This document shows positions 1 to 8,263 of a stretch of 46,643 nt of DNA, piece by piece. The DNA lies in the NCBI GenBank assembly GCA_024421085.1, contig JAHQYN010000014.1, positions 1 through 46,643 on the forward strand, written 5' to 3'. Within the stretch, counting starts at the first letter, position 1. The number at the start of each line of letters is the position of its first letter. The DNA comes from Acidimicrobiia bacterium. GTDB taxonomy: Bacteria > Actinomycetota > Acidimicrobiia > Acidimicrobiales > Aldehydirespiratoraceae. Below the pieces are notes generated by a model. The model made no database searches. It was given only the letters and a program-made list of their open reading frames with translations, and was not told the DNA's origin. The translations under genes and the position numbers were made by a program.

Positions 1-1075
1 AGCCCCAGCAGGTGATGGTGTTGTCGGTTTTGATCCCACACGAATGCAGCCAGCCGGCGGAGACAGCAGTGAATTCACCGGCAGGCGCGTCCGCCCGCCC
101 ATCCCCGTTGTCGCCCCAGCAGGTGATCGTGTTGTCGGTTTTGATCCCACACGAATGGCGGCTGCCGGCGGAGACAGCGGTGAATTCACCGGCAGGCGCG
201 TCCGCCCGCCCATCCCCGTTGTCGCCCCAGCAGGTGATGGTGTTGTCGGTTTTGATCCCACACGAATGCAGCCGGCCGGCGGAGACAGCAGTGAATTCAC
301 CGGCAGGCGCGTCCGCCTGCCCAGACGAGTTGTCGCCCCAGCAGGTGATGGTGTTGTCAGTTTTGACTCCACACGAATGCTGCGAGCCGGTGGAGACAGC
401 AGTAAATTCACCGGCAGGCGCGTCGACGACCCCAAACACGTTGTAGCCCCAGCAGGTGATGGTGTTGTCGGTTTTGATCCCACACGAATGCAGCCAGCCG
501 GCGGAGACAGCAGTGAATTCACCGGCAGGCGCGTCCGCCCGCCCATCCCCGTTGTCGCCCCAGCAGGTGATGGTGTTGTCGGTTTTGATCCCACACGAAT
601 GCAGCCGGCCGGCGGAGACAGCAGTGAATTCACCGTCGGGCGCGTCCGCCTGCCCAGACGAGTTGTCGCCCCAGCAGGTGATGGTGTTGTCGGTTTTGAT
701 CCCACACGAATGCTGCGAGCCGGTGGAGACAGCAGTAAATTCACCGGCAGGCGCGTCCGCCTGCCGGTACGAGTTGCTGCCCCAGCAGACGACAGTGCCG
801 TCAAACCTGACTCCACACGAATGGTAGCTGCTGGTGGCGACAGCAGTGAATTCACCGGCAGGCGCGTCCGCCTGCCCATTCCAGTTGTCGCCCCAGCAGG
901 TGATGGTGTTGTCAGTTTTGATCCCACACGAATGCTCGCCGCCGGCGGAGACAGCAGTGAATTCACCGGCAGGCGCGTCCGCCTGCCCATCCCAGTTGTA
1001 GCCCCAGCAGGTGATGGTGTTGTCGGTTTTAATCCCACACGAATGCTTGTCGCTGGCGGAGACAGCAATGAATTC
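1..1075 (-). repeat. Ten tandem 111-bp units (37 codons)
   Basis: The anchor word CCCACACGAATG (or its CTCCACACGAATG variant) recurs at 35, 146, 257, 368, 479, 590, 701, 812, 923 and 1034, exactly 111 bp apart each time. Units are nearly identical, which indicates recent duplication or gene conversion. Each unit is in frame in the minus-strand lipoprotein. The long plus-strand open frames here are shadows of this periodicity. Confidence 0.95.
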
Positions 1076-1339
1076 ACCGCGGGACGTGTCGGTTTGGTTG
1101 TTGGTGGGGGCGGTTTCGGTATCCCCGTTGGTTGGGTCATTTTCCTCGTTGGAGGGAACCATCTCGTCATCGCTTTCGGAGGTGGTGGTTTGGTTGTTGG
1201 TTGGGATTGATTCGACGGTGCCGTCGTCAGGGGTGTTGGTTTGGTTGTTGGTAGGGCTGGTGTTGTCGCCGCATGTTGCTAGCAACGAAACCACACAAAG
1301 GCACCACCACAGCGCTGTCCAGCGTCTGCTCAGCCGCAA
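1..1339 (-). CDS. Repetitive RCC1-like surface lipoprotein (5' part; runs off window)
   Basis: Read on the minus strand, this frame is open from a TTG at 1339 to the window edge. The first residues are MRLSRRWTALWWCLCVVSLL, followed by A-T-C-G-D: a short basic start, a hydrophobic core and a lipobox-like LATC, so a secreted lipoprotein is likely. A linker of about 75 residues rich in T, N, Q, E and D follows, containing the motif PTNNQT three times. Then come ten 37-residue repeats of the form FTAVSAGWLHSCGIKTDN, then TITCWG and a variable D/G/A-rich tail, resembling bacterial RCC1-type repeats that build beta-propellers. Two Cys per repeat (HSCG, TCWG) may pair outside the cell. No ATG fits the frame; a TAA lies in frame just above the C-run, so the start must lie at or near 1339. 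The 3' end is outside the window. The role is unknown; adhesion or binding is a guess. Confidence 0.72.
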   Translation of the reverse strand, partial: MRLSRRWTALWWCLCVVSLLATCGDNTSPTNNQTNTPDDGTVESIPTNNQTTTSESDDEMVPSNEENDPTNGDTETAPTNNQTDTSRGEFIAVSASDKHSCGIKTDNTITCWGYNWDGQADAPAGEFTAVSAGGEHSCGIKTDNTITCWGDNWNGQADAPAGEFTAVATSSYHSCGVRFDGTVVCWGSNSYRQADAPAGEFTAVSTGSQHSCGIKTDNTITCWGDNSSGQADAPDGEFTAVSAGRLHSCGIKTDNTITCWGDNGDGRADAPAGEFTAVSAGWLHSCGIKTDNTITCWGYNVFGVVDAPAGEFTAVSTGSQHSCGVKTDNTITCWGDNSSGQADAPAGEFTAVSAGRLHSCGIKTDNTITCWGDNGDGRADAPAGEFTAVSAGSRHSCGIKTDNTITCWGDNGDGRADAPAGEFTAVSAGWLHSCGIKTDNTITCWG

Positions 1340-1346
1340 CCGGCGT

Positions 1347-1371
1347 GGGGGGGGGGGGGGGGGGGGGGGGG
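1347..1371. repeat. 25-base poly-G (poly-C on coding strand) homopolymer
   Basis: An unbroken run of G on the plus strand lies 7 bases upstream of the TTG chosen for the repeat lipoprotein, where a Shine-Dalgarno sequence would normally sit. Runs this long slip during replication and are typical of contingency loci. The length in this assembly may itself be unreliable. Confidence 0.85.
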
Positions 1372-1581
1372 TGGAGATTTAAGGACGGCTCCTCAAGCAA
1401 ACAACGACCGCGGGCGCGGGCATCGCCACCATACAGCCCCCACCCCCGCAGACGCACCCCGCCGGTGGCGGCGGGGTCGCCGTGGGTGGGGGTGGGCACC
1501 CATAGCCGGGCGGACGCTTGGGACAGAAGCGATGGTGTCGTCACGAATCGAAGGGGTTGCGTGAACGGATTCGGGTCTGTG

Positions 1582-2541
1582 CTAATCGCAAGGCGTGAAT
1601 GGATCGAGGCGGGCGACGCGGTTCGGGTCTATCCTTAGGCGCACACTCTCGTCGGCGGTCAACGGTTGGTCTACCCGGAAGCGAAGCCTGCCCAGCGCGG
1701 TGGCGACGTCCAGGTCGTGATGGTCGCCCCGAAAACGTGAAACGATCACGGTGCCCTCAAGTTCGCCGTCCGCGGCGACTGTGGCCGCATCACGGCGGAT
1801 CACCTCGCGATGCGAACCCGTCCGCACGATGTTGGTATGGCCCAGGAACTCCGCGACCGCGACGGTGCGGGGATCAGCCCAGACCTCATCGGGGGGACCC
1901 ACCCGCAGGATCCGTCCACGGTCCATCACCACCAGCCGGTCGGCGAGGCTGAAAGCCTCATCGTGGTCGTGGGTCACATGCAGCGCGGTTGTTCCCGCTT
2001 CCGAGAGGACCCCGGGCAACTCGTCGGTCAGACGGTCGCGCAGACTACGGTCGAGCGAACCGAACGGCTCGTCGAGCAGCAGCAGAGCGGGATTCGGGGC
2101 CAGCGACCTGGCCAGCGCCACACGCTGTGCCTCCCCTCCCGACAGGGTCGCCACGTCTCGGGCCTCGAAACCGTCGAGCCCCACCAGCGCCAACAACTCA
2201 CTGACCCGGCTTTGGCGTCGGCTCGACCCCAGACCGGCCATCCGCAGACCGAACTCGACATTCCCCGCCACGTCGTAGTGGGGGAACAGGGTGTGTTGCT
2301 GGAACATCAGCCCGATGCTCCGTTGATGCGGCGGCAACGCTGCCGCATTGCTGCCGTCGATCAGTACCCGGCCCAAGTCGGGCGCCTGAAGTCCGGCGAC
2401 TACGCGCAACATCGTCGATTTGCCGCACCCGCTGGGGCCGAGAATCACGACCAGTTCGCCGCTCGAGATCTCCAGGGAGGCGTCGTCGACGGCCTGAACC
2501 TCCCCGAAACGCACCGACACCGAATCCAGTTCCCAGATCAC
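1582..2541 (-). CDS. thiQ: Thiamine-type ABC transporter ATP-binding protein
   Basis: ATPase that would power thiamine (or TPP) uptake through ThiP. Visible motifs are Walker A GPSGCGKST (about residue 36), the signature LSGGEAQRVALARSL, Walker B LLLLDEPFGSLD and the H-loop HVTHDHDEA. At 319 residues it carries a C-terminal extension of the TOBE-like type seen in ferric/thiamine/molybdate importers. The start is GTG, with a strong GGGGAGG five bases upstream. It is the last gene of the minus-strand thiBPQ set; a 17-bp tandem repeat fills the gap to thiP. Substrate is inferred from the TPP riboswitch at the head of the operon, since the ATPase alone could equally serve iron or polyamine importers. 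Confidence 0.85.
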   Translation of the reverse strand: MIWELDSVSVRFGEVQAVDDASLEISSGELVVILGPSGCGKSTMLRVVAGLQAPDLGRVLIDGSNAAALPPHQRSIGLMFQQHTLFPHYDVAGNVEFGLRMAGLGSSRRQSRVSELLALVGLDGFEARDVATLSGGEAQRVALARSLAPNPALLLLDEPFGSLDRSLRDRLTDELPGVLSEAGTTALHVTHDHDEAFSLADRLVVMDRGRILRVGPPDEVWADPRTVAVAEFLGHTNIVRTGSHREVIRRDAATVAADGELEGTVIVSRFRGDHHDLDVATALGRLRFRVDQPLTADESVRLRIDPNRVARLDPFTPCD

Positions 2542-2554
2542 AGCGCCTCCCCGT

Positions 2555-2622
2555 TCACAGTGTCTCCCAGATCACAGTGTCGCCCAGATCACAGTGTCGC
2601 CCAGTTCACAGTGACTCCCAGA
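2555..2622 (-). repeat. Four 17-bp tandem repeats at the thiP stop
   Basis: TCACAGTG words start at 2555, 2572, 2589 and 2606 (period 17). On the coding strand the unit is TGA followed by (T/A)CTGGGCGACACTG. The first unit is the end of thiP itself (TGG GAG TCA CTG TGA), so the array copies the gene's last codons and stop. Because 17 is not a multiple of 3, the TGAs fall in all three frames. The thiQ start region (CTGTGATCTGGGAA) resembles the same unit. Confidence 0.9.
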
Positions 2623-4261
2623 CCGCGTCGGCTCCGCGTACGGATCCGCGTGACGCCTCGATCGCCACCACCGCCAGAGCCACCAAAACCATCAGCACAA
2701 CGGCCAGTGCCATCGCCTGGCCCCGCAACAACTCACCGGGAGTCGACAACAGCCTGTACAACGCCAACGGAGCAGTCAGAGTCTCAGGACGTCGAGGCAG
2801 AAACGAAGTCGCCCCGAACTCGCCGAGAGACACCGCGAAGGCGAACCCGGCGCCGACCAGCATCCCGCGACCGGCGATCGGCAGATCAATCAAGCGTCGC
2901 ACTCGCCCCGGCGATGCCCCCAGCACCGCCGCAGCCTCGCGGATCTGAGGATCAATCCTGCGCAGCACGGGAACCATCGTCCGCACCACGAAGGGAGTGC
3001 CGACCAGAGCGTGAGCGATCGGCACAATCCACCACGAGGTCCGCAGATCAAGCGGCGGTTCGTCCAGAGCGATGAGTATCCCGAAGCCGATCGTCACCGC
3101 CGAGGTGCCCAGCGGAAGGGTCAGGCCCAGATCAAAGACATGTCGCAGACCGGAACGCCCATGCACCACCACCAGCGCGGCCAGCGTGCCCACGGCCAGG
3201 GCCAACGCCGTTGCCACCGTCGCGAACACCAGCGAATTGCCCAGCGCCGTCGCAGCCGTTGCCGGAAGCTGCGGAACGCGTTCAGTGAGCGCTCGATAGT
3301 GGTCCAGACCGTAACCGTCCCCCACAGACACCGACCGTTCGACGAGGACCGCAATCGGAGATCCGAGCAGCACAGCCATCACTGCAAGGTTGGCCCAAAC
3401 GAAACTGCGGGGAAGCGGCTCGGGAGGACTGTGGGCCACTCCGGTGCGCGCCGGTCGGCGACGCTCTAGGCGGGTAGCCGCCGCGATCAGCGCCAACACC
3501 GCAAGGAGTTGCACAAGCGCCAACCCAGCCGCTGAGCGCAGGTCGCCGCGAGTCACCGCCTGGCGATAGATCTCCGTTTCCAGAGTCGCCCGACGTGGCC
3601 CTCCAAGCAGCAGGACCACCCCGAACGAGGTGAACGAGAAGAGGAAGACGATCGTGCAAGCCGAGGCGATTGCAGGTCGCAGCCGCGGCAGGGTCACAGC
3701 CCGGAAGGTCCGGATCGGCCCCGCCCCGAGCACACGCGCCTGCTCCTCGAGGCGATGATCGAGGCCGCTCCAGAACGATCCGACGATACGCACGACCACC
3801 GCATAGTTGAAGAACACATGCGCGAGCAGGATCGCCCACACCGTGTGACGCAGACGAAACCCCCCGTCCTCGAGCCCGAACCGGTCGAAGACCCCCTCGA
3901 AAGCACCGGCGACGACCACCGTCGGCAGCACGAAAGGCACCGTGACCAGGCCCCTGACCCAATGCCGGCGGCGCCCCCGCAGACGTGTGACCACCGCGGC
4001 CGCCGGCAGGGCGGCCACCAGAGTGATCGCCGTTGAGGCGAGCGCCTGCCACACGGTGAACCACAACACCCCGCGGGTGCGCGACGAAGCGAACAGGTCC
4101 GACATCGGCCCGAACCCCTCCGAGAAGAGACCGCGCCACAGGATCGCTCCCGCCGGATAGACAAAGAACACTGCCAAGAAGACAGCGGGCACAGCGACTG
4201 CTGCGGCGCGGCCAGCGAACCGTGCTAGCCGAGAACTATCTCGACCCACCGGTCCGTCCAT
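2606..4261 (-). CDS. thiP: Thiamine-type ABC transporter permease (two fused MetI-like domains)
   Basis: Inner-membrane channel of the importer, 551 residues with about twelve hydrophobic segments. It is a tandem of two binding-protein-dependent permease domains, the arrangement of ThiP and FbpB. Each half shows the cytoplasmic EAA-type loop that contacts the ATPase: EQARVLGAGPIRTFRAVTLP near residue 175 and REAAAVLGASPGRVRRLIDL near residue 440. The ATG start overlaps the end of thiB by 37 bp, so translation is probably coupled. The stop codon is the first copy of the 17-bp tandem repeat. Confidence 0.85.
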   Translation of the reverse strand: MDGPVGRDSSRLARFAGRAAAVAVPAVFLAVFFVYPAGAILWRGLFSEGFGPMSDLFASSRTRGVLWFTVWQALASTAITLVAALPAAAVVTRLRGRRRHWVRGLVTVPFVLPTVVVAGAFEGVFDRFGLEDGGFRLRHTVWAILLAHVFFNYAVVVRIVGSFWSGLDHRLEEQARVLGAGPIRTFRAVTLPRLRPAIASACTIVFLFSFTSFGVVLLLGGPRRATLETEIYRQAVTRGDLRSAAGLALVQLLAVLALIAAATRLERRRPARTGVAHSPPEPLPRSFVWANLAVMAVLLGSPIAVLVERSVSVGDGYGLDHYRALTERVPQLPATAATALGNSLVFATVATALALAVGTLAALVVVHGRSGLRHVFDLGLTLPLGTSAVTIGFGILIALDEPPLDLRTSWWIVPIAHALVGTPFVVRTMVPVLRRIDPQIREAAAVLGASPGRVRRLIDLPIAGRGMLVGAGFAFAVSLGEFGATSFLPRRPETLTAPLALYRLLSTPGELLRGQAMALAVVLMVLVALAVVAIEASRGSVRGADAVWESL

Positions 4262-5535
4262 TCATCGCGGTTGACCTCGATCTCGGCCGGGTCGATGAAC
4301 AGCGGATCCTCAGCGATCTGTGCGTGGTCCACGAAGACCTGAGGCAGCGTTGCACTGTCGGCCACGGGGAAGACGAACATGTTGAGCGGCACGTCATCCT
4401 GGAACGTGGGCGTGAGCATGAAGTCGATCAGTGCTTGAGCCTCGACAGGGTGGTCGGTACCGGCGAGCACGCCCGCGAACTCGATCTGGCGGAAACAGGA
4501 ATCGACGAGCACCTCGGTTGGCGCGGCGTCGACCGGCGGATCGGCGTAGATCACCTCGGCGGGGGGGCTCGAAGCATACGAGACGACCATCGGGCGCTTG
4601 CCTCCCCCGGCGATGAACTCGCCGTAGTAGGCATCCCCCCAACCGGCGGTGACCGCAACCCCGTTGTCGGCAAGGTCAGCCCAGAACTGCTCCCAGTCGT
4701 CGGTGCCGGCGATCGTGGCCAACAGGAACGCCAGGCCGGGCGAGGAGGTCTCGGGATTCTGCACCACGAGTTGATCGGCGAACTGCGGGGCGGTCAGATC
4801 CTCGAGGGCTGTCGGGGGGTCGGTTTCCAGCGCATCGGTCCAATAGTTGACACAGACATCGCCATAGTCGATGGGCGTGACCCGGTGCTGGGCATCCAGC
4901 TTGAATTCGTCGGGCACGTCGGCGAGGTTCGGCGACTCGTACGGTTCGAACAGTTCGGCGTTGAGGGCCCGGGCCAGGAAGGTGTTGTCGACGCCGAACA
5001 TCACGTCGCCGAGTGGATTGCCCGCGGTGAGTATCGCTTCGCTGATCATCTGGCCGGCGTCGCCGACTTGCAGCAGCGTCACCTCGATGCCTGTCTCGTT
5101 GGTGAAGGCCGCAAGCGTCTCGTCGGAGAGGGCGAACGAATCGTGGGTGAGCAAGGTGATGCCCGCCGGGTCCGCAAGAGGTTCGCTCTCGCTGGCAGTG
5201 CCCTCTGCTGAAGTGTCGGCGGTGTCTTCGGTGTCGCCGGTCTGCGTGTCGCCGGTGTCTTCGGTGTCGGTCGGCGTGTCGCCGGTGTCGCCGCTCGGTG
5301 TGTCGCCGGTCGGTGTGTCGGCGGTCGGCGTGTCGGCAGTGCCGCCGATGCTGGTCGGTGTGTCGCCGGTCGCCTCGCCGATGCTGGTCGGTGTGTCGGC
5401 GGTCGGCGTGTCGGCATTGCCGTCGTCGTTGCCGCAGGCCGTGGCGATCAGCGCGGCCACGGCAACGATGCCGATGGCACCGAGCACTCGCGCCGTGAGA
5501 CCTTTGGGAAGGTTGAAAAAGTTAGGTCGAGTCAT
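4225..5535 (-). CDS. thiB: Thiamine-type ABC transporter substrate-binding lipoprotein
   Basis: Extracytoplasmic binding protein, 436 residues from the ATG at 5535. A signal peptide ends in the lipobox IATAC. It is followed by a low-complexity linker of about 90 residues made of TPT, DTPTS and GDT units, then an extracellular solute-binding domain (ITLLTHDSFALSDETLAAF onward) typical of the ThiB/TbpA branch. An ATG 18 bases upstream (5553) would extend the frame, but it lies inside the conserved TAATGCCAGCG end of the TPP riboswitch and is rejected. GGAGGAA, six bases before 5535, decides the start. The long Thr/Asp linker is unusual and probably spans the cell wall. First gene of thiBPQ. Confidence 0.87.
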   Translation of the reverse strand: MTRPNFFNLPKGLTARVLGAIGIVAVAALIATACGNDDGNADTPTADTPTSIGEATGDTPTSIGGTADTPTADTPTGDTPSGDTGDTPTDTEDTGDTQTGDTEDTADTSAEGTASESEPLADPAGITLLTHDSFALSDETLAAFTNETGIEVTLLQVGDAGQMISEAILTAGNPLGDVMFGVDNTFLARALNAELFEPYESPNLADVPDEFKLDAQHRVTPIDYGDVCVNYWTDALETDPPTALEDLTAPQFADQLVVQNPETSSPGLAFLLATIAGTDDWEQFWADLADNGVAVTAGWGDAYYGEFIAGGGKRPMVVSYASSPPAEVIYADPPVDAAPTEVLVDSCFRQIEFAGVLAGTDHPVEAQALIDFMLTPTFQDDVPLNMFVFPVADSATLPQVFVDHAQIAEDPLFIDPAEIEVNRDEWTDRWVEIVLG

Positions 5536-5540
5536 GGTTT

Positions 5541-5628
5541 CCTCCGCTGGCATTACCCAGATCAGGTTCTTGCGGGTCGCCGACGCTGATGGTCAACCTC
5601 TCAGCCCGGCTGCCCCGAGCTCCCCGGA
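5541..5628 (-). promoter_or_regulatory. TPP riboswitch (THI element)
   Basis: Read on the minus strand, the hallmarks appear in order: GGGGAGC, then GGGCTGAGAGG, a GACCC segment, GAACCTGATCTGGGTAATGC, and CAGCGGAGG. These are the conserved THI-box segments of the TPP aptamer. The 3' strand runs straight into GGAGGAAACC and the thiB ATG, so the Shine-Dalgarno lies at the edge of the closing helix. TPP binding would then block translation start. There is no room for a separate terminator hairpin, so control of initiation is the likely mode. Confidence 0.95.
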
Positions 5629-5723
5629 TTCGTATGTCCGACAGGAGTATACCCGATCGCCGACCGGACGGCGCGCCATTACGACTGTGCAGAGCGCGCT
5701 GCCGTCGGGCATGCTTGTCAGCC

Positions 5724-6563
5724 ATGCCGCGCGCCACCAACCGAACCACCAACGGAACCATAGAGATCGAGTACGAGACGTTCGGATCAACAGACGATCC
5801 GGCGTTGATCTGCATCTCTGGACTTGGCAGCCAAATGCTCTCGTACCCCGTCGAGTTGTGCGGGGCATTCGTCGACCGCGGGTTCTACGTGATCAGAATG
5901 GACAACCGCGATGCCGGGTTGTCGTCGATGAGCAGCGATGACGACAGCTACACGCTCAACGACATGGCTGACGATGTGGTTGCTGTGTTGAACGCCGCCG
6001 AAGTACCCGACGCAGTGGTCCTGGGAGTGTCGATGGGTGGAATGATCGCCCAAGTCACCGCGATCCGACATCCGCAGCGCACCCGAGCGCTGGTGTCGAT
6101 CATGTCGACTACCGGCGAGCCCGATGTCGGCAACCCCACACTCGACGCCTGGGACGTTCTCACCGCGCCTCCCGAAGACTCCATCGAGGCCCAGATCGAA
6201 GCTGATGTGAAGGCAAGCCGAATCTGGTCCAACCCAGAATGGTTCGACCCCGACACGCTGCGGGCCAACCTCGCCGCGGGATATCAGCGGGCATGGAATC
6301 CCGGCGCGGCGCAACGGCAGATCAACGCCATCATGCGCAGCGGCGATCGCGTCGCCGGTCTGTCTGCATTGACCGTGCCCGCACTCGTGGTTCATGGCGG
6401 CCTCGACACGCTGATAGCCCCGTCGGGCGGCGCACGGACTGCGGAGCTCATCAGTGGCGCCGAGTATCTGCTGATCGAGGAGATGTCACACGATTTCGTC
6501 CCGCAAGCCTGGCCTGCGGTGGTCGAAGCCGTCACCGCGCTCGCGGCCCGCACGTTCAGCTGA
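5724..6563 (+). CDS. Alpha/beta-hydrolase
   Basis: 279 residues from the ATG at 5724; the frame is open further upstream, but that part overlaps the thiB riboswitch on the other strand and looks non-coding. The fold is recognisable from FGSTDDPALICISGLGSQ (oxyanion region, near residue 20), MDNRDAGLSS, and the nucleophile elbow GVSMGG near residue 100. The acid lies in HGGLDTL and the catalytic His in EEMSHDF near the C-terminus. Substrate cannot be told; relatives act on esters, lactones or epoxides. It is transcribed divergently from thiB across about 95 bp that must hold both promoters. Confidence 0.85.
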   Translation: MPRATNRTTNGTIEIEYETFGSTDDPALICISGLGSQMLSYPVELCGAFVDRGFYVIRMDNRDAGLSSMSSDDDSYTLNDMADDVVAVLNAAEVPDAVVLGVSMGGMIAQVTAIRHPQRTRALVSIMSTTGEPDVGNPTLDAWDVLTAPPEDSIEAQIEADVKASRIWSNPEWFDPDTLRANLAAGYQRAWNPGAAQRQINAIMRSGDRVAGLSALTVPALVVHGGLDTLIAPSGGARTAELISGAEYLLIEEMSHDFVPQAWPAVVEAVTALAARTFS

Positions 6564-6665
6564 GAGGCCGTCTTTCGCCGTGTCGCGGCCGGGTGGGGAA
6601 TCTGTCTGCTCGGCCTCTGGGCAGCTAGGGTCCGAGCCAGGCACGCGACAGGGGAGAAGCAGCAT

Positions 6666-7808
6666 ATGGGGCCGCTCGGAGGCTTGAGAATCGTTGAGAT
6701 CGCTGGGATCGGGCCCGGCCCGTTCTGCGCCATGATGCTGGCTGACATGGGAGCGGACGTGATCCGCGTCGACCGGGCAGACCGGGTTCGCGGCGAAGAC
6801 CCCGACCAGCCGCCCGCAGACATCATGAACCGCGGGCGCCGCTCAATCGGGGTCGACCTCAAATCAAGCGACGGCATCGAAGTGGTGATGCGCCTCGTCG
6901 CCTCCAGCGACGCCCTGATCGAAGGATTCCGGCCCGGCGTGGCCGAACGCCTCGGCGTCGGACCCGACGAGTGCCTCGCCCGCAACCCCGCACTGGTCTA
7001 CGGGCGGATGACGGGCTGGGGCCAGAACGGCCCCTACGCGCCGAGGGCGGGCCACGACATTAACTATGTGGCGCTGTCGGGCACGCTGGACGCCATCGGT
7101 CGGGTCGACAGCGGCCCGGTGCCGCCGCTCAACCTTGTCGGAGACTTCGGGGGCGGGGGCGCGTATCTGGCGTTCGGGATCGTCTGCGCGGTCCTAGAGG
7201 CCAGGACCTCGGGGACCGGCCAGGTTGTGGACGCCGCCATGGTCGACGGGGCGGCCTCGCTGGCCACCTTCCTCCACGGGCTGCGGGCCATCGGAATCTG
7301 GGACGACCAGCGCGGCACCAACATGCTCGACACCGGCGCGCACTACTACGACGTGTATGAGTGCGCTGACGGGAAATACGTTTCCGTCGGTTCGATTGAA
7401 CCTCAGTTCTACGCCGAGTTGCGAGAGAAGCTGCAACTTGATGATCCCAAATGGGACGCGCAGAACGACAAGCGTCAATGGCCCGCGCTCAAAGCCGAAC
7501 TCGCCGAGATCTTCAAGACCCGCACCCGCGACGAATGGTGCGAACTGATCGAAGGCTCCGACGTGTGCTTCGCCCCGGTGCTGACGATGACCGAAGCGCC
7601 GAGCCACCCACACAACCTGGCGCGCGGAACTTTCACCGAAGTCGCCGGGGTTGTCCAGCCTCGCCCGGCCCCCCGGTTCAGCCGCACCGACGGAGAGATC
7701 CTGCGACCACCGCCCCATGCAGGCCAGCACAGCGACGAGGTGCTCGCCGAGTGCGGTTTCGACCTCGACGAGGTCGCAGAACTGCGTTCGGCGGGCGCCG
7801 TCGCCTGA
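6666..7808 (+). CDS. mcr: Alpha-methylacyl-CoA racemase (CaiB/BaiF family III CoA-transferase fold)
   Basis: Interconverts (2R)- and (2S)-methylacyl-CoA so that branched fatty acids or sterol side chains can enter beta-oxidation. 380 residues with AGGGGAGA before the ATG. The racemase residues, rather than the transferase Asp, are present: His in AGHDINYVALSG, Asp in NLVGDFGGGG, and Glu in GSIEPQFY, matching the His/Asp/Glu set known from the mycobacterial enzyme. The N-terminal GLRIVEIAGIGPGPFCAMMLADMGADVI is the family signature. Other CaiB-type transferases are less likely given these residues. It stands 102 bp after the hydrolase, possibly with its own promoter. Confidence 0.9.
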   Translation: MGPLGGLRIVEIAGIGPGPFCAMMLADMGADVIRVDRADRVRGEDPDQPPADIMNRGRRSIGVDLKSSDGIEVVMRLVASSDALIEGFRPGVAERLGVGPDECLARNPALVYGRMTGWGQNGPYAPRAGHDINYVALSGTLDAIGRVDSGPVPPLNLVGDFGGGGAYLAFGIVCAVLEARTSGTGQVVDAAMVDGAASLATFLHGLRAIGIWDDQRGTNMLDTGAHYYDVYECADGKYVSVGSIEPQFYAELREKLQLDDPKWDAQNDKRQWPALKAELAEIFKTRTRDEWCELIEGSDVCFAPVLTMTEAPSHPHNLARGTFTEVAGVVQPRPAPRFSRTDGEILRPPPHAGQHSDEVLAECGFDLDEVAELRSAGAVA

Positions 7809-7814
7809 ATCGGT

Positions 7815-8168
7815 GTGATCCACGACCTGCACGAGATCGGCGGCTGGCTGGTCATCGCCGCCAACGGCGCCGCCGGGCTCTGGGCTCTGGCGGCCCACCG
7901 CTGTGAGCGGCTGCGCGGCCGACTGGGATGGATCGGGGTCGCTGTCGCCCAGACGATCGTCGTTGCCCAAGTTCTGACCGGGGTGGTGATCCAACTGGCG
8001 CGCGACAGTATCGGGGGGCAGCATGAACTGTACGGATTCGCGGCGTTCGCCTCGGTCGGGATCATCTTCGCCTACCGCAACGAGATGCGCGACCGGCCCT
8101 ACCTGTTGTACGGCCTGGGAAGCCTGTGGCTGATGGGTCTGGGGATTCGAGCGATCCTGCTGGTGTGA
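7815..8168 (+). CDS. Small four-helix membrane protein of unknown function
   Basis: 117 residues from a GTG six bases after the racemase stop, so probably co-transcribed with it. Four hydrophobic stretches are visible: WLVIAANGAAGLWALAA, WIGVAVAQTIVVAQVLTGVV, YGFAAFASVGIIFAY and LYGLGSLWLMGLGIRAILL. A histidine in each of the first and second halves (HRCERL, GQHELYG) could bind a ligand or haem, but nothing proves it. I do not recognise the family with confidence. Confidence 0.7.
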   Translation: MIHDLHEIGGWLVIAANGAAGLWALAAHRCERLRGRLGWIGVAVAQTIVVAQVLTGVVIQLARDSIGGQHELYGFAAFASVGIIFAYRNEMRDRPYLLYGLGSLWLMGLGIRAILLV

Positions 8169-8170
8169 CC

Positions 8171-8240
8171 GTGCCAGCCTGACCGTGCCAGCCTGACTGT
8201 GCCAGCCTGACTGTGCCAGCCTGACTGTGCCAGCCTGACC
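8171..8240 (+). repeat. Five 14-bp tandem repeats after a stop codon
   Basis: GTGCCAGCCTGACC (or ...CTGACT) starts at 8171, 8185, 8199, 8213 and 8227. Each unit contains TGA, and the array begins directly at the TGA of the membrane-protein gene. With a 14-bp period the stops cover all three frames. Confidence 0.92.
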
Positions 8241-8263
8241 GCGCGGGGCGGCTGTCGGTTCGG

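Noticed and set aside
12-1210. Long plus-strand open frames across the 111-bp repeats
   Set aside because: They are antisense shadows of the minus-strand lipoprotein, whose lipobox and RCC1-like repeats make biological sense. The plus-strand products have no recognisable signal or domain.
5535-5553. Upstream ATG as thiB start
   Set aside because: It is part of the conserved 3' segment of the TPP aptamer; the next ATG has the proper spacing from GGAGGAA.
5589-5723. Extended N-terminus of the alpha/beta-hydrolase
   Set aside because: It would overlap the thiB riboswitch and encodes Arg-rich sequence unlike the family; the ATG at 5724 gives the normal start.
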